This document shows, in pieces, positions 1-8,254 of a DNA stretch of 64,000 bases (position 1 is its first letter; each line of letters starts with the position of its first letter). The position numbers and the translations under genes are program-made. Origin of the DNA: an uncultured Sulfitobacter sp. (GTDB lineage Bacteria; Pseudomonadota; Alphaproteobacteria; Rhodobacterales; Rhodobacteraceae); the NCBI GenBank assembly GCA_947501805.1, contig CANMXJ010000002.1:310001-374000 (forward strand), in the 5' to 3' direction. The notes under the pieces are model-generated. The model saw only the letters and a program-made list of their open reading frames with translations. It was not told the origin of the DNA and did no database searches.

Positions 1-55
1 TTCCTATAGTCGTCCAAAATCGACCAATAAGAATTGTCTCTCGGGGGGATACGAA

Positions 56-340
56 ATGATACGGTCAGAACTGATCCAGAAAATTGCGGACGACAATCCA
101 CATCTTTATCAGCGTGATGTAGAGCGGATTGTGAATACGATCTTTGATGAGATCACAGGTGCCATGTCCAAAGGTGATCGTGTAGAGCTGCGCGGATTTG
201 GCGCGTTTTCAGTCAAGAAACGGGATGCAAGGGTAGGGCGAAACCCGCGTACCGGCGAAACCGTCCATGTCGAAGAAAAACATGTACCGTTCTTCAAAAC
301 CGGAAAATTGCTCCGGGACAGGTTAAACGGGAAAAGCTAA
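56..340 (+). CDS. ihfB: Integration host factor subunit beta
   Basis: This is a DNA-bending nucleoid protein that pairs with IHF-alpha and assists replication, recombination and transcription. The 94-aa product has the HU/IHF fold throughout: the N-terminal [11 protein letters not shown] helix, the central [10 protein letters not shown] strand, and the GRNPRTGE arm (about residues 61-68) that intercalates into the minor groove, with the proline needed for bending. Length matches the family. A G-rich ribosome site (positions 43-49) precedes the ATG. The stop codon shares one base with the next ATG (TAATG), so lapA is probably co-translated. Confidence is high; HU is excluded by the GFGAF/RNP pattern typical of IHF-beta. 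Confidence 0.95.
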   Translation: MIRSELIQKIADDNPHLYQRDVERIVNTIFDEITGAMSKGDRVELRGFGAFSVKKRDARVGRNPRTGETVHVEEKHVPFFKTGKLLRDRLNGKS

Positions 341-690
341 TGCGTTACGTTCGCTATCTTTGCATCGCCATCTTCGCTTTGGCGCTTATTTCGGTTGCTT
401 TGGCAAACCGCTCTATCGTGACCTTGCAGATGTTGCCGCAAGAGGTTGCGGGCTGGTTTGCAGTGAACCCGACTGCACAACTTCCATTGTTTCTGGTGAT
501 CCTCGGCAGTATTGTCGCCGGTCTGCTGGTTGGTTTTGTTTGGGAATGGATCCGTGAATATGGCCAGCGTGCCGAAGCTGCCCGCCAGGCCCGCGAAATG
601 CGGCGGCTTGAGCGTGAAGTGGCGCGGTTGAAGGGCGAAAAGCATCAGGGCAAAGACGACGTGCTGGCGCTGTTGGATGAGGCTGGCTAA
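340..690 (+). CDS. LapA domain membrane protein (DUF1049)
   Basis: A small inner-membrane protein of 116 aa. Two hydrophobic segments are visible, about residues 4-22 ([18 protein letters not shown]) and 48-68 ([20 protein letters not shown]), followed by a charged Arg/Glu-rich tail likely to form a cytoplasmic coiled coil. This is the LapA/YciS topology. In Escherichia coli the homologue works with LapB in controlling lipopolysaccharide synthesis; whether that holds here is inference. It overlaps the ihfB stop by one base and is followed closely by trpF, so the three genes probably form one transcription unit. Confidence 0.85.
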   Translation: MRYVRYLCIAIFALALISVALANRSIVTLQMLPQEVAGWFAVNPTAQLPLFLVILGSIVAGLLVGFVWEWIREYGQRAEAARQAREMRRLEREVARLKGEKHQGKDDVLALLDEAG

Positions 691-697
691 CGTCCTC

Positions 698-1345
698 ATG
701 CCCGTTGATGTCAATGTAAAGATTTGCGGGTTACGCACGCCTGCTGATGTAGCCGGAGCTGTCGCCGCAAACGCGCGCTATGTCGGTCTGAATTTTTTTG
801 CGAAATCCCCACGATTTCTGCCTCTGGATGATGCTGTATCCGTTGTGCAGAGTGTACCTGTTGGTGTGTGCAAAGTCGCGCTTGTGGTGAATGTCGACAA
901 CAGTATGCTTGACGATCTGGTCGCGCATGTACCGTTGGACATGCTTCAATTGCATGGTTCAGAAAGCCCCGAACGGGTGCAGGAAATCAAAGCACGTTAT
1001 GGTTTGCCAGTGATGAAAGTGGTCGGTGTCGCAAGTGCGGACGACCTTGTGAGCCTTGAGACCTATATGCAGGTCGCAGACCAGATACTTGTTGATGCGA
1101 AACCGCCCAAGGATGCGATCCTGCCGGGTGGCAATGGATTGGCGTTCGACTGGAACCTTATTGCGGGGCGAAAATGGGCTGTGCCGTGGATGTTGGCCGG
1201 TGGGCTCAATCCGGGAAACGTGGCACAAGCGATCGCGATGACAGGGGCGCGACAGGTCGACGTCGCCTCGGGCGTGGAAAGCGCCCCGGGTATCAAGGAT
1301 GCCGCCCTTATGGCGGCATTCTGTAGCGCTGCAATGGCTGCATAA
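698..1345 (+). CDS. trpF: Phosphoribosylanthranilate isomerase
   Basis: This enzyme isomerises N-(5'-phosphoribosyl)anthranilate to the carboxyphenylamino-deoxyribulose phosphate in tryptophan synthesis. The 215-aa product has the TrpF barrel signatures: [11 protein letters not shown] at the N-terminus with the catalytic Cys, [22 protein letters not shown] with the catalytic Asp, and the phosphate-binding [12 protein letters not shown] and DVASGVE segments. The ATG at 698 starts just before strand 1; an in-frame ATG at 677 inside the lapA end is the alternative. In many relatives trpB follows directly; here a gene on the opposite strand follows, so trpB must lie elsewhere. Confidence 0.94.
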   Translation: MPVDVNVKICGLRTPADVAGAVAANARYVGLNFFAKSPRFLPLDDAVSVVQSVPVGVCKVALVVNVDNSMLDDLVAHVPLDMLQLHGSESPERVQEIKARYGLPVMKVVGVASADDLVSLETYMQVADQILVDAKPPKDAILPGGNGLAFDWNLIAGRKWAVPWMLAGGLNPGNVAQAIAMTGARQVDVASGVESAPGIKDAALMAAFCSAAMAA

Positions 1346-1371
1346 GGGCAGGGCCCAAGGCGCGTGACGCC

Positions 1372-2868
1372 TCAGATCGTTTGATCGTAATCGCCCACGC
1401 CATCCTCGCTGCGGATCACAGTATCAATATCCTTGAAGATAGCCCGCATTTCGGCTTCTGACGTGGGGCTCTCGCAAACAACAACTAGGTTCGGCGTGTT
1501 CGATGAGGCGCGCACAAGACCCCATGCGCCGTTATCAAGGATCACGCGGGCGCCATTTACAGTGACCACTTCCTTGATTGGACGTCCCGCGATTTCATCC
1601 CCGTTCTTATGTTTTGCGACCAATTTGGCGACGAGGCGCTCTAGAATATTGTATTTGTCCTCATCTGACGCATAAGGCGACATGGTTGGCGTGGCCCATG
1701 TTTGTGGCAGGGCTTTGCGCAAGTCGGACATCGACATGTCCGGGTTCCGGTCCATCAGTTTACAGATTTCAACCGCGACGCGCATGCCGCAATCATATCC
1801 GCGCCCGATGGGTTCAGCGAGGAAGTAGTGGCCGGATTTTTCGAAGCCGGCTAATGCCCCGATTTCCTTAACGCGGCGTTTCATGTGGGAATGACCGGTT
1901 TTCCAGTAGTCCGCTTTGACCCCGTGTTTGATCAGTTCGGGATCAGATGCAAAAAGCCCCGTCGACTTGACGTCGGCAACGAAGGTCGCGCCCGGGTATA
2001 TTTTGGCCAGATCGCGGGCCATGATGACACCGACCTTGTCTGCGAATATCTCTTCGCCTTCATCATCCACCACGCCACAACGGTCGCCGTCTCCATCAAA
2101 ACCAAGGGCAAAGTCGGCACCGGATGCTTTGACGGATGCGCTCATGTCGTGGAGCATTTCCATGGCTTCAGGGTTAGGGTTGTAATGCGGAAAAGTATAA
2201 TCGAGCCGGTTGTGGCTCTCGACCACTTCGACGCCGAGACGTTCAAAGAGTTCGGGTGCAAAAGCCGAGGCCGTGCCGTTTCCTGTTGCGCAGACCACTT
2301 TGAGTTTGCGGGTCATTTTAAAGTCGCCAACAAGGTCATCCAGATAAGCGTCGCGCACGCCATGTACAAATTCGTACCTGCCGCCATCACGGGCTTCCCC
2401 TTGTCCGTTCAGCACAATGTCGCGCAGTTCATTCATCTCTTCAGGGCCGTGGGTCAGGGGGCGTTCAAAGCCCATCTTCACACCCGTCCATCCGTTGGGA
2501 TTGTGGGATGCGGTGACCATCGCCACAGCGGTGGCATCGAGGTGAAACTGGGCAAAATAGGCCATCGGTGACAGGGCGGGGCCGATGTCTTTGACGTGGA
2601 TACCCGCTTGCATCAAGCCCAACATCAGAGCGTTCTTGATCGACAGGGAGTAGTCACGATAGTCATTGCCGACAGCGATCACAGGTTCGATCCCGCGCCG
2701 CTGCATCTGGGTGCCAAGGCCAAGGCCGAGGGCGGTGATGCCGGGCAGATTGATATCGTCCGGATACTTCCAGCGGGCATCGTATTCGCGAAAACCGGTG
2801 GGCGTGATCATGGCGTCACGCAGGAATTCCCATGTGTTTTGGGATACTTTAGGGGCGGGTGTGGTCAC
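1372..2868 (-). CDS. Phosphomannomutase/phosphoglucomutase
   Basis: An alpha-D-phosphohexomutase that interconverts hexose 1- and 6-phosphates to feed sugar-nucleotide synthesis. The 498-aa product shows all four family motifs: the phosphoserine loop VTASHNPNG (Ser121), the metal loop GFDGDGDRC (about 257-264), a sugar-specificity segment near FEKSGHYF, and a C-terminal phosphate-binding region (RASSNTPNL). It is the last gene of a leftward group kpsT-kpsE-kdsA-mutase, 29 bp after kdsA, which suggests that it supplies precursors for capsule or exopolysaccharide. Sequence alone cannot separate mannose from glucose preference, so no symbol is given. Confidence 0.9.
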   Translation of the reverse strand: MTTPAPKVSQNTWEFLRDAMITPTGFREYDARWKYPDDINLPGITALGLGLGTQMQRRGIEPVIAVGNDYRDYSLSIKNALMLGLMQAGIHVKDIGPALSPMAYFAQFHLDATAVAMVTASHNPNGWTGVKMGFERPLTHGPEEMNELRDIVLNGQGEARDGGRYEFVHGVRDAYLDDLVGDFKMTRKLKVVCATGNGTASAFAPELFERLGVEVVESHNRLDYTFPHYNPNPEAMEMLHDMSASVKASGADFALGFDGDGDRCGVVDDEGEEIFADKVGVIMARDLAKIYPGATFVADVKSTGLFASDPELIKHGVKADYWKTGHSHMKRRVKEIGALAGFEKSGHYFLAEPIGRGYDCGMRVAVEICKLMDRNPDMSMSDLRKALPQTWATPTMSPYASDEDKYNILERLVAKLVAKHKNGDEIAGRPIKEVVTVNGARVILDNGAWGLVRASSNTPNLVVVCESPTSEAEMRAIFKDIDTVIRSEDGVGDYDQTI

Positions 2869-2897
2869 GTTAGACGCCTCGCTTGAAATGCTTGAAA

Positions 2898-3731
2898 TTA
2901 AAAAGTCAGTGGATATTTTTTTGCCAATGCGTCGAACTTCATCAGGCTGGCGATCAGGGCAGGCATCTGGTCGAGATGGATCATGTTTGGTCCGTCACTT
3001 GGCGCGTTATCGGGATCTTCGTGGGTTTCAATGAAAACAGCAGCAACACCAATTGCAACAGCGGCGCGTGCCATCACGGGTGCAAACTCGCGCTGTCCGC
3101 CGGACGAGCCGCCTTTGCCGCCGGGTTGTTGTACCGAATGGGTGGCGTCCATCACCACGGGATAGCCGGTCGCCGCCATTTGGGGCAGGCTGCGCATGTC
3201 GGCGACCAAGGTGTTGTAGCCAAATGATGTGCCACGCTCGGTCAACAGAATGCGTTTGTTGCCGGTAGACTCGACCTTGTCGACGATATTGCCCATTTCC
3301 CACGGAGCCAGAAACTGACCCTTTTTGATGTTCACAACTTTTCCAGTTGCACCAGCGGCCAGCAACATATCGGTCTGGCGACATAGGAAAGCGGGGATTT
3401 GCAGAATATCCACAGCCTCGGCGGCGATTGCGCATTGGGCTTCTGTGTGGACATCCGTGAGGACCGGGACGCCGTTTGCGCGGGCCACCGATTGCAGAAC
3501 TTTCAGCCCGTCATCAATGCCCAGCCCGCGTTTCCCTGATAAGGACGTGCGGTTGGCCTTGTCGTAGCTGGCTTTGAAAACATATTGGGCGCCAACCGCT
3601 TGGCAGGCTTCTTTCATCTGCCCTGCAAGCATCTGAGCGTGAGTTTCGCTCTCAAGCTGGCAGGGGCCGGCGATGACCGTTAGGGGGCGGTCATTGCCAA
3701 TGATAAGGTCACCGATTGTGACTTGGGTCAT
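2898..3731 (-). CDS. kdsA: 3-deoxy-8-phosphooctulonate synthase, metal-dependent type
   Basis: It condenses phosphoenolpyruvate with arabinose 5-phosphate to Kdo 8-phosphate for lipopolysaccharide or Kdo-linked capsule. The 277-aa protein has the expected blocks: VIAGPCQLES, VFKASYDKANR, LTDVH, QIPAFLCRQTD, KKGQFLAPW, SFGYN, DATHSVQ. Cys24 in AGPC replaces the Asn of the E. coli metal-free enzyme. With the His of DATHS and the Glu/Asp of FIETHEDP...SDGP this matches the metal-requiring class (Aquifex type). The start overlaps the end of the upstream kpsE-like gene by 4 bp (ATGA), showing translational coupling. Confidence 0.95.
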   Translation of the reverse strand: MTQVTIGDLIIGNDRPLTVIAGPCQLESETHAQMLAGQMKEACQAVGAQYVFKASYDKANRTSLSGKRGLGIDDGLKVLQSVARANGVPVLTDVHTEAQCAIAAEAVDILQIPAFLCRQTDMLLAAGATGKVVNIKKGQFLAPWEMGNIVDKVESTGNKRILLTERGTSFGYNTLVADMRSLPQMAATGYPVVMDATHSVQQPGGKGGSSGGQREFAPVMARAAVAIGVAAVFIETHEDPDNAPSDGPNMIHLDQMPALIASLMKFDALAKKYPLTF

Positions 3732-5398
3732 GAGGTTACCTGTTCTCTGAGGATGGACGCCGTAAGCGACAACATCAGGTAAATGCCTGCAAAGATGAGG
3801 AAAGCCAAGATCGTGTTTTCAAACTTGCGCGGATATGTCGGTTCTTCTGGTGCCACAGGTTCTACGGCGACGGTGAGATAGCGGACCTGTCGACTGGCTT
3901 CGGTGCGCGCCTGATCCATTGCGGTTTGTGCAGATTGCAGAACCATGTCAGCGGCTGCAAGGTCAGCCTGGGCCAACTGCATGGTCACGGCCTGCTGGGC
4001 GAGGGAATTTTCGCCCTCTGTCGCAGTATTCATTTTCTCTTTAAGCTTATCAAGTTGCTCGTTCAGGCGCCGTACATCGCCGCGTGCACCATCAACTTTC
4101 GCGCGGTTTGGGCGGGCGTTATCCATCAGGGCGGCAAGTTCGAGTTCTTTCTCGATCAACAGCCCTTCATATGTGGTGATCTGGGTGCGGATTGCGATGA
4201 TTTCTGCCTCGGGATCGACGCCGTTCTCGACCTGCATCTTGATCAGAGCCTCTTGTGCGTCGCGCCGCTTTTGTTGTGCTGTTTCAAAGCCCTCCAGTGC
4301 GTCTCTCATCCCGTCTTCACGCTTTTGTTTGGACAGGTTGTTGACGCGTTCTTCGGCATAGTTGATCAGGCTTTCCGAAAAGGAAGCAGAAAGCGCAGGA
4401 TCAGCTGCGATCACTTCCATTCGGATCACGCCTTCGGTTGGATCGTAGCCGATTTTTACGTTCTTCTTGTAGACCTTATAGGCCTCTTCGTTGGTGGCAT
4501 CCGCATCCAGCCGTTGAATCGGATCAACAGAATCCTGCGCAAAGTGGTCTTTGAAACCGACATCGCGGTCAAGACGCAGCATGGCATCCTTGGATTGCAG
4601 ATAAGCTTGGGTCGCGATGCTGTCCGCAGAATTGGCAAATTGCGTGGGGAGGATGCCGCCAAACGGGCTTGCACCGCCGCCGCCCTCGCTTTGAATAATC
4701 AGAAATTGGCTGTCCGTCGCATACATCGGTGTTGCCACTTTGTAGAAATAATATCCTGCCGCGAATGTGGGCAGCATGACAAAGAACGCCAGACGCACCA
4801 TGAGCAGGCCGAGTTTGCGTCGACGGCGGCGTGTGATGTCGCGTTGAATATCAGAGATTTCGCGCTGGCGACGTTCAGCCGGATTGGCCAGTTCGGTGGA
4901 GGGCAGGGTCATCCCAGCGGCAGGAACCGTTTGCGGCAGTTGAACACGGCCGGTTTGTTGCCCTAAGGGTTTTGGCGTTTGGCTGCTTTCATCTTCGCCC
5001 TGTGGCACCACCAGCTCAAGCATGTTGGAGCGCTGGAACGGGTCAATACCTTTGGTGCGCAACAAGCGCACGGCATCAAAGTCGGACGTAGGGGCAAGGT
5101 TGTGCTTTTGGGCCACGCGGCGTGCCATGCGCAACTGGCGGCCCGTCAGACCTTCGCGGCGGATCGCGTCCATATCGGTTTCACCGACCACTTCGGCAGC
5201 AGATGAAACGGAACCTTCTCGTGCGGACGGCTTGGCCTGTTGATCCGGCGTTGCTGTAGCAGGGTGCGGGGTCGGGCGGCACGGTTGCTCGGATGGCACG
5301 GCTTCTGGCGCGGCGTCGGACGCTTGCGGTCTGTCTGTTTCCGGCGCGGGCGTGTTCCGTTTTATGCGGAATTTTCTAGCCTTGGGTTTCGTAGTCAT
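3728..5398 (-). CDS. Capsule polysaccharide export inner-membrane protein (KpsE/Wzz-like)
   Basis: A polysaccharide co-polymerase-type protein expected to link the inner-membrane ABC exporter with the periplasm. The 556-aa chain has a long Pro/Ala-rich cytoplasmic head (about residues 1-190), a basic RRRRRK stretch, one membrane segment (about 196-218), a periplasmic part with coiled coil (about 350-500) and a second membrane segment close to the C-terminus (about 530-548). Two membrane helices flanking a coiled-coil periplasmic domain is the KpsE/Wzz plan. The ATG lies inside the end of the kpsT-like gene (23-bp overlap), and the stop overlaps kdsA. The extended head is longer than in E. coli KpsE. 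Confidence 0.85.
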   Translation of the reverse strand: MTTKPKARKFRIKRNTPAPETDRPQASDAAPEAVPSEQPCRPTPHPATATPDQQAKPSAREGSVSSAAEVVGETDMDAIRREGLTGRQLRMARRVAQKHNLAPTSDFDAVRLLRTKGIDPFQRSNMLELVVPQGEDESSQTPKPLGQQTGRVQLPQTVPAAGMTLPSTELANPAERRQREISDIQRDITRRRRRKLGLLMVRLAFFVMLPTFAAGYYFYKVATPMYATDSQFLIIQSEGGGGASPFGGILPTQFANSADSIATQAYLQSKDAMLRLDRDVGFKDHFAQDSVDPIQRLDADATNEEAYKVYKKNVKIGYDPTEGVIRMEVIAADPALSASFSESLINYAEERVNNLSKQKREDGMRDALEGFETAQQKRRDAQEALIKMQVENGVDPEAEIIAIRTQITTYEGLLIEKELELAALMDNARPNRAKVDGARGDVRRLNEQLDKLKEKMNTATEGENSLAQQAVTMQLAQADLAAADMVLQSAQTAMDQARTEASRQVRYLTVAVEPVAPEEPTYPRKFENTILAFLIFAGIYLMLSLTASILREQVTS

Positions 5399-6035
5399 AC
5401 AACTGTTTCGCTTCTTCCAAGGTATCGAACATAATGAACTGTCCGTCGATCAGGACGGCGGCAGATCGGGCGAATTTTTCCAATGTCTCGGCTTGATGCG
5501 AGACGATAATGATCGTGGTGGTACGTAGGCGTTCTTGCAGGATTTCGCCAGCTTTCCGGTTGAATTCCACGTCAGTTGTGGACGGCATGCCCTCGTCGAT
5601 CAGGTACATGTCGAAATCAAGGGCCAGCATCAGCGCAAACGAAAAGCGCGAACGCATACCTGCAGAATAGGTGCCAAGCGGTTGGTCGAAATATTCACCC
5701 AGATTGCAGAGCCAGCGGCAAAAGCTTTCGACATAGTCGGGATCAAGGCCATAGAGCCGCGCAATGTAGCGGGCGTTTTCCATGGCCGAAACCTTGCCTA
5801 CAACGCCGCCCATAAAGCCCAACGGAAAGGAGATGTTGCAGCTGCGTCTGATTTCACCCTCGTCGGGTTTCTCCAGACCCGCCATCATGTTGATCAGCGT
5901 TGTCTTGCCGGTGCCATTCGGAGCAAGAATACCCAATGACTTGCCCAGTTCCACGCGGAACGAGGCCTTGTCGAGGATCACTTTGTGTTGTGATCCCGTC
6001 CAGAAGGACTTGGATACATTTTCGAATTCCAGCAT
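5376..6035 (-). CDS. Capsule polysaccharide ABC transporter ATP-binding protein (KpsT-like)
   Basis: The ATPase of an ABC-2-type polysaccharide exporter. The 219-aa product has Walker A (APNGTGKTTL, about residues 38-47), the ABC signature YSAGMRSR, Walker B MYLIDEGM, and the switch His in IIVSHQAE. Short length and the SAGMRSR signature match KpsT. It is the first gene of the kpsT-kpsE-kdsA-mutase run. A kpsM-type permease, normally next door, is absent from this window: upstream lie 129 bp of spacer and an unrelated ArsP-type permease. The membrane partner must be encoded elsewhere. Confidence 0.9.
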   Translation of the reverse strand: MLEFENVSKSFWTGSQHKVILDKASFRVELGKSLGILAPNGTGKTTLINMMAGLEKPDEGEIRRSCNISFPLGFMGGVVGKVSAMENARYIARLYGLDPDYVESFCRWLCNLGEYFDQPLGTYSAGMRSRFSFALMLALDFDMYLIDEGMPSTTDVEFNRKAGEILQERLRTTTIIIVSHQAETLEKFARSAAVLIDGQFIMFDTLEEAKQLYDYETQG

Positions 6036-6164
6036 GCCTGCTCCGGTTGCTGTGGTGATTTCTGCTTCGTCCTCTTTTCCAGAGGCTCAGATCGTGGACT
6101 ACACCGCGACTTTGGCGATATTATGTCCTAATCGGAAACAAAAGTACAACCGGACCTCGGCGCT

Positions 6165-7190
6165 TCAGGCAATGGCCTGCCAGATCAGACCAGCCGCCAC
6201 CGCACCGATCAGCGCAAAGCCGAGGTAAGCCGCAAAAACACGTGGTTTCACCAAAGCCCAGACCGCGATCGCAGCGGGGATGCAACTGACACCACCCGCG
6301 ATGACAAAGGACATGGCAGCGCCCTGCGACATTCCCTGCGTGAGCAGGGCGTCGACCAGTGGAACAGCTGCATACCCGTTGAGATAGGCAGGTGCACCGA
6401 CAAGCGCGCCTGTCAGGATTGGCATGATGCCGGTGCCGCCCAGAACGCCTGCAATCATCTCTGCAGGAACATAGCGCAGCATGAGGGCTTCGATCAGGTA
6501 GGCAAGCGTCAGCCATTTGGTGAGGAACAAGGCATTATCGAACGCTGTTGTGGAAAAGGTCGTGCGGCGGTCCTTGTGGTTCCAGAATGTCCAGACCGGT
6601 GCACCCGAGAAGGGCTTTTCAACGCCACAACAACCGCTTGCAGCGGGTTTCTCACGAAGCGGATCCGCAAAAAGTGCAGTGTTGGATGCCAGCATCACAC
6701 CAAACCCACCGAACATGCCCAATGCAACGGCGGCGACTGTTTTGGCCAGTGCAAAATCGAAACCAAGCGTGCCGGAGGTAATTGCGAACATGGCCGGGTC
6801 CATCAGCGGAGAGGCCAGCCAGAAGGCCATGACGGCCCCGAGGGGGGCACCAACCGCAAGAAGGGCGGCGATAAAAGGGATGACTTCGCAGGAGCAGAAT
6901 GGGGACAGCCCGCCAAGCAAGGCAGCCATCACAATCATTCGGGCAGGGTTGCCCTCAAACGCTTTGGCAAGCAGCGTTTCGGCACCGGTGGCTTTTAGGA
7001 AGGCCACTGCAAGGACCGCAAAAGCAATGAAAGGTGCGGTATTTCCAAGGGCCCTCAGTGTGAAGGTGATCGTGTCCCACAAGGTGTCAGGTGCCAGCAG
7101 TGCGATGATCGCAAGGATGCCGGCAATGACGCCCCATGCGCCGGGGTTCCAGCGTGCCTGAAAGCCGTGGGAGTGGGTTGTGTCAGCCAT
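6165..7190 (-). CDS. ArsP-type permease (DUF318/UPF0718)
   Basis: A multi-pass membrane permease of 341 aa with roughly eight to ten hydrophobic segments. The FCSCEVIPF motif and the LASPLMDPAMF segment are typical of the ArsP_1 (DUF318) family, some members of which export trivalent organoarsenicals, and others of which have been linked to other metals. A His/Cys-bearing loop (GCCGVEKPF) lies between the two halves. The ATG at 7190 follows the ArsR gene, whose stop it overlaps by 8 bp, so the pair is an operon and the substrate is probably the ArsR inducer. Arsenicals are the best guess; the substrate is not proven by sequence. Confidence 0.85.
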   Translation of the reverse strand: MADTTHSHGFQARWNPGAWGVIAGILAIIALLAPDTLWDTITFTLRALGNTAPFIAFAVLAVAFLKATGAETLLAKAFEGNPARMIVMAALLGGLSPFCSCEVIPFIAALLAVGAPLGAVMAFWLASPLMDPAMFAITSGTLGFDFALAKTVAAVALGMFGGFGVMLASNTALFADPLREKPAASGCCGVEKPFSGAPVWTFWNHKDRRTTFSTTAFDNALFLTKWLTLAYLIEALMLRYVPAEMIAGVLGGTGIMPILTGALVGAPAYLNGYAAVPLVDALLTQGMSQGAAMSFVIAGGVSCIPAAIAVWALVKPRVFAAYLGFALIGAVAAGLIWQAIA

Positions 7191-7527
7191 GATCGTGATC
7201 CTTGCAGGGGGCAGTTGCATCCGCACAGCATTCGGTGAGGAGAAAATTCGCAAGCGCTTCAATCTCGGCATAAGCAACCGCGGCGCAAATGGTGCTGCGC
7301 CCCTGACGTTCTTGTTTGACCAATCCGGCAGCGGCCAGCAGCTTGAGATGATGGGTGAGGGTTGAGCCGGTGACGCCGGTGCGTTCGCCCAATGCGCCAA
7401 TGCTCAGCCCGTCTGGGCCTGCGCGTACGAGAGTGCGCAAAACGGACAGGCGCTGCTCGGAGCCAAGTGCTGCAAAGCTGGCGGCGGCAAGGGTGAGGGG
7501 CGGGATGTTGTGCGACTCATGTTTCAT
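7183..7527 (-). CDS. ArsR-family metalloregulator
   Basis: A winged-helix repressor of 114 aa. The helix-turn-helix region reads LSIGALGERTGVTGSTLTHHLKLL (positions about 41-64), followed by the wing KQERQGRSTI. The C-terminus carries Cys100, Cys101 and Cys108 and ends in a HDHG tail. A CC-then-C cluster at this place resembles the three-cysteine arsenite site described for Acidithiobacillus ferrooxidans ArsR, so As(III) or organo-As(III) sensing is likely. It is upstream of and overlaps the ArsP-like permease gene. A perfect 16-bp palindrome covers the start codon and may be the operator. Confidence 0.9.
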   Translation of the reverse strand: MKHESHNIPPLTLAAASFAALGSEQRLSVLRTLVRAGPDGLSIGALGERTGVTGSTLTHHLKLLAAAGLVKQERQGRSTICAAVAYAEIEALANFLLTECCADATAPCKDHDHG

Positions 7528-7541
7528 ATTTCTAGAAATAT
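7526..7541. promoter_or_regulatory. Palindromic ArsR operator candidate
   Basis: A perfect 16-bp palindrome, ATATTTCTAGAAATAT, overlaps the ATG of the arsR-like gene and lies in the spacer to the divergent glycosylase gene. ArsR-family proteins bind AT-rich inverted repeats at or near their own promoter, so autoregulation is a fair inference. Its place over the start codon implies a very short leader or a different true start. Confidence 0.55.
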
Positions 7542-7666
7542 AGAAATGAATGGATTTTGCAATTGTTATTTCGGTGATGTTCGAAATAAGTGACCCTTGC
7601 GGCATGAAAGGGAAAAAGTGTCCCGTTAGGGTTGGCGCTTGTGGATTGCGGTGTAACTGTTGGCTT

Positions 7667-8254
7667 GTGAAAGACATTCGAAATGATCTAAGGGCATGTA
7701 CCCTGTGTGCAGAGCGGTTTGCCGGGACGGCCACCGCGCATCGGCCAAATCCTGTGGTTTGGTTTGCGCCGCCTGCAAGGATCCTAATTGCCAGCCAAGC
7801 GCCGGGCCTGCGGGTTCACGAGGCCAATACGCCGTTCTGGGATGCCTCTGGCAAGCGCCTGCGTGACTGGTTGGGAATGGATGAGGCTACGTTTTATGAC
7901 CGGTCCAGAGTTGCGATCATCCCGATGGCGTTTTGCTTTCCGGGGTACAATGCCAAAGGCAGTGATCTTCCGCCTCCGCCTATTTGTGGCCATACATGGC
8001 GCAAGGATGCGCTTGCAATGGTGCCGGACGTGCGCCTGACTGTGCTGATTGGTGGCCATGCCATGAAATACCATTTGCCGGACTTTACGACGGTCACGCA
8101 GGCGGTTGCGGGATGGCGCGATCATCCGGATGGCACCTTTGCCTTGCCACATCCCTCGTGGCGCAATACCGGATGGCTCAAGAAAAACCCGTGGTTCGAA
8201 GCGGACGTGCTGCCGCGTCTTCGTCAGGCGGTGAAAGAGGTGCTGAATGACTGA
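7667..8254 (+). CDS. Uracil-DNA glycosylase family protein
   Basis: A base-excision-repair-type glycosylase of the UDG superfamily, 195 aa from a GTG start at 7667. The N-terminus has the RACTLCAER pair of cysteines, followed by the ligand-loop ILIASQAPGLRVHEANTPF and the C-terminal LPHPSWRNTGW segment with the conserved His. The pattern fits the family 4/5-like bacterial glycosylases but is divergent, so activity on uracil is inferred. No ATG lies between the ArsR operator region and the conserved core in frame, except at positions too far upstream (for example 7550), which supports the GTG. Its stop overlaps the next gene by 8 bp. Confidence 0.8.
   Translation: MKDIRNDLRACTLCAERFAGTATAHRPNPVVWFAPPARILIASQAPGLRVHEANTPFWDASGKRLRDWLGMDEATFYDRSRVAIIPMAFCFPGYNAKGSDLPPPPICGHTWRKDALAMVPDVRLTVLIGGHAMKYHLPDFTTVTQAVAGWRDHPDGTFALPHPSWRNTGWLKKNPWFEADVLPRLRQAVKEVLND

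Noticed and set aside
3926-4966. A 346-codon frame antisense to the kpsE-like gene
   Set aside because: A shadow of the kpsE-like gene, which has clear membrane segments and operon context.
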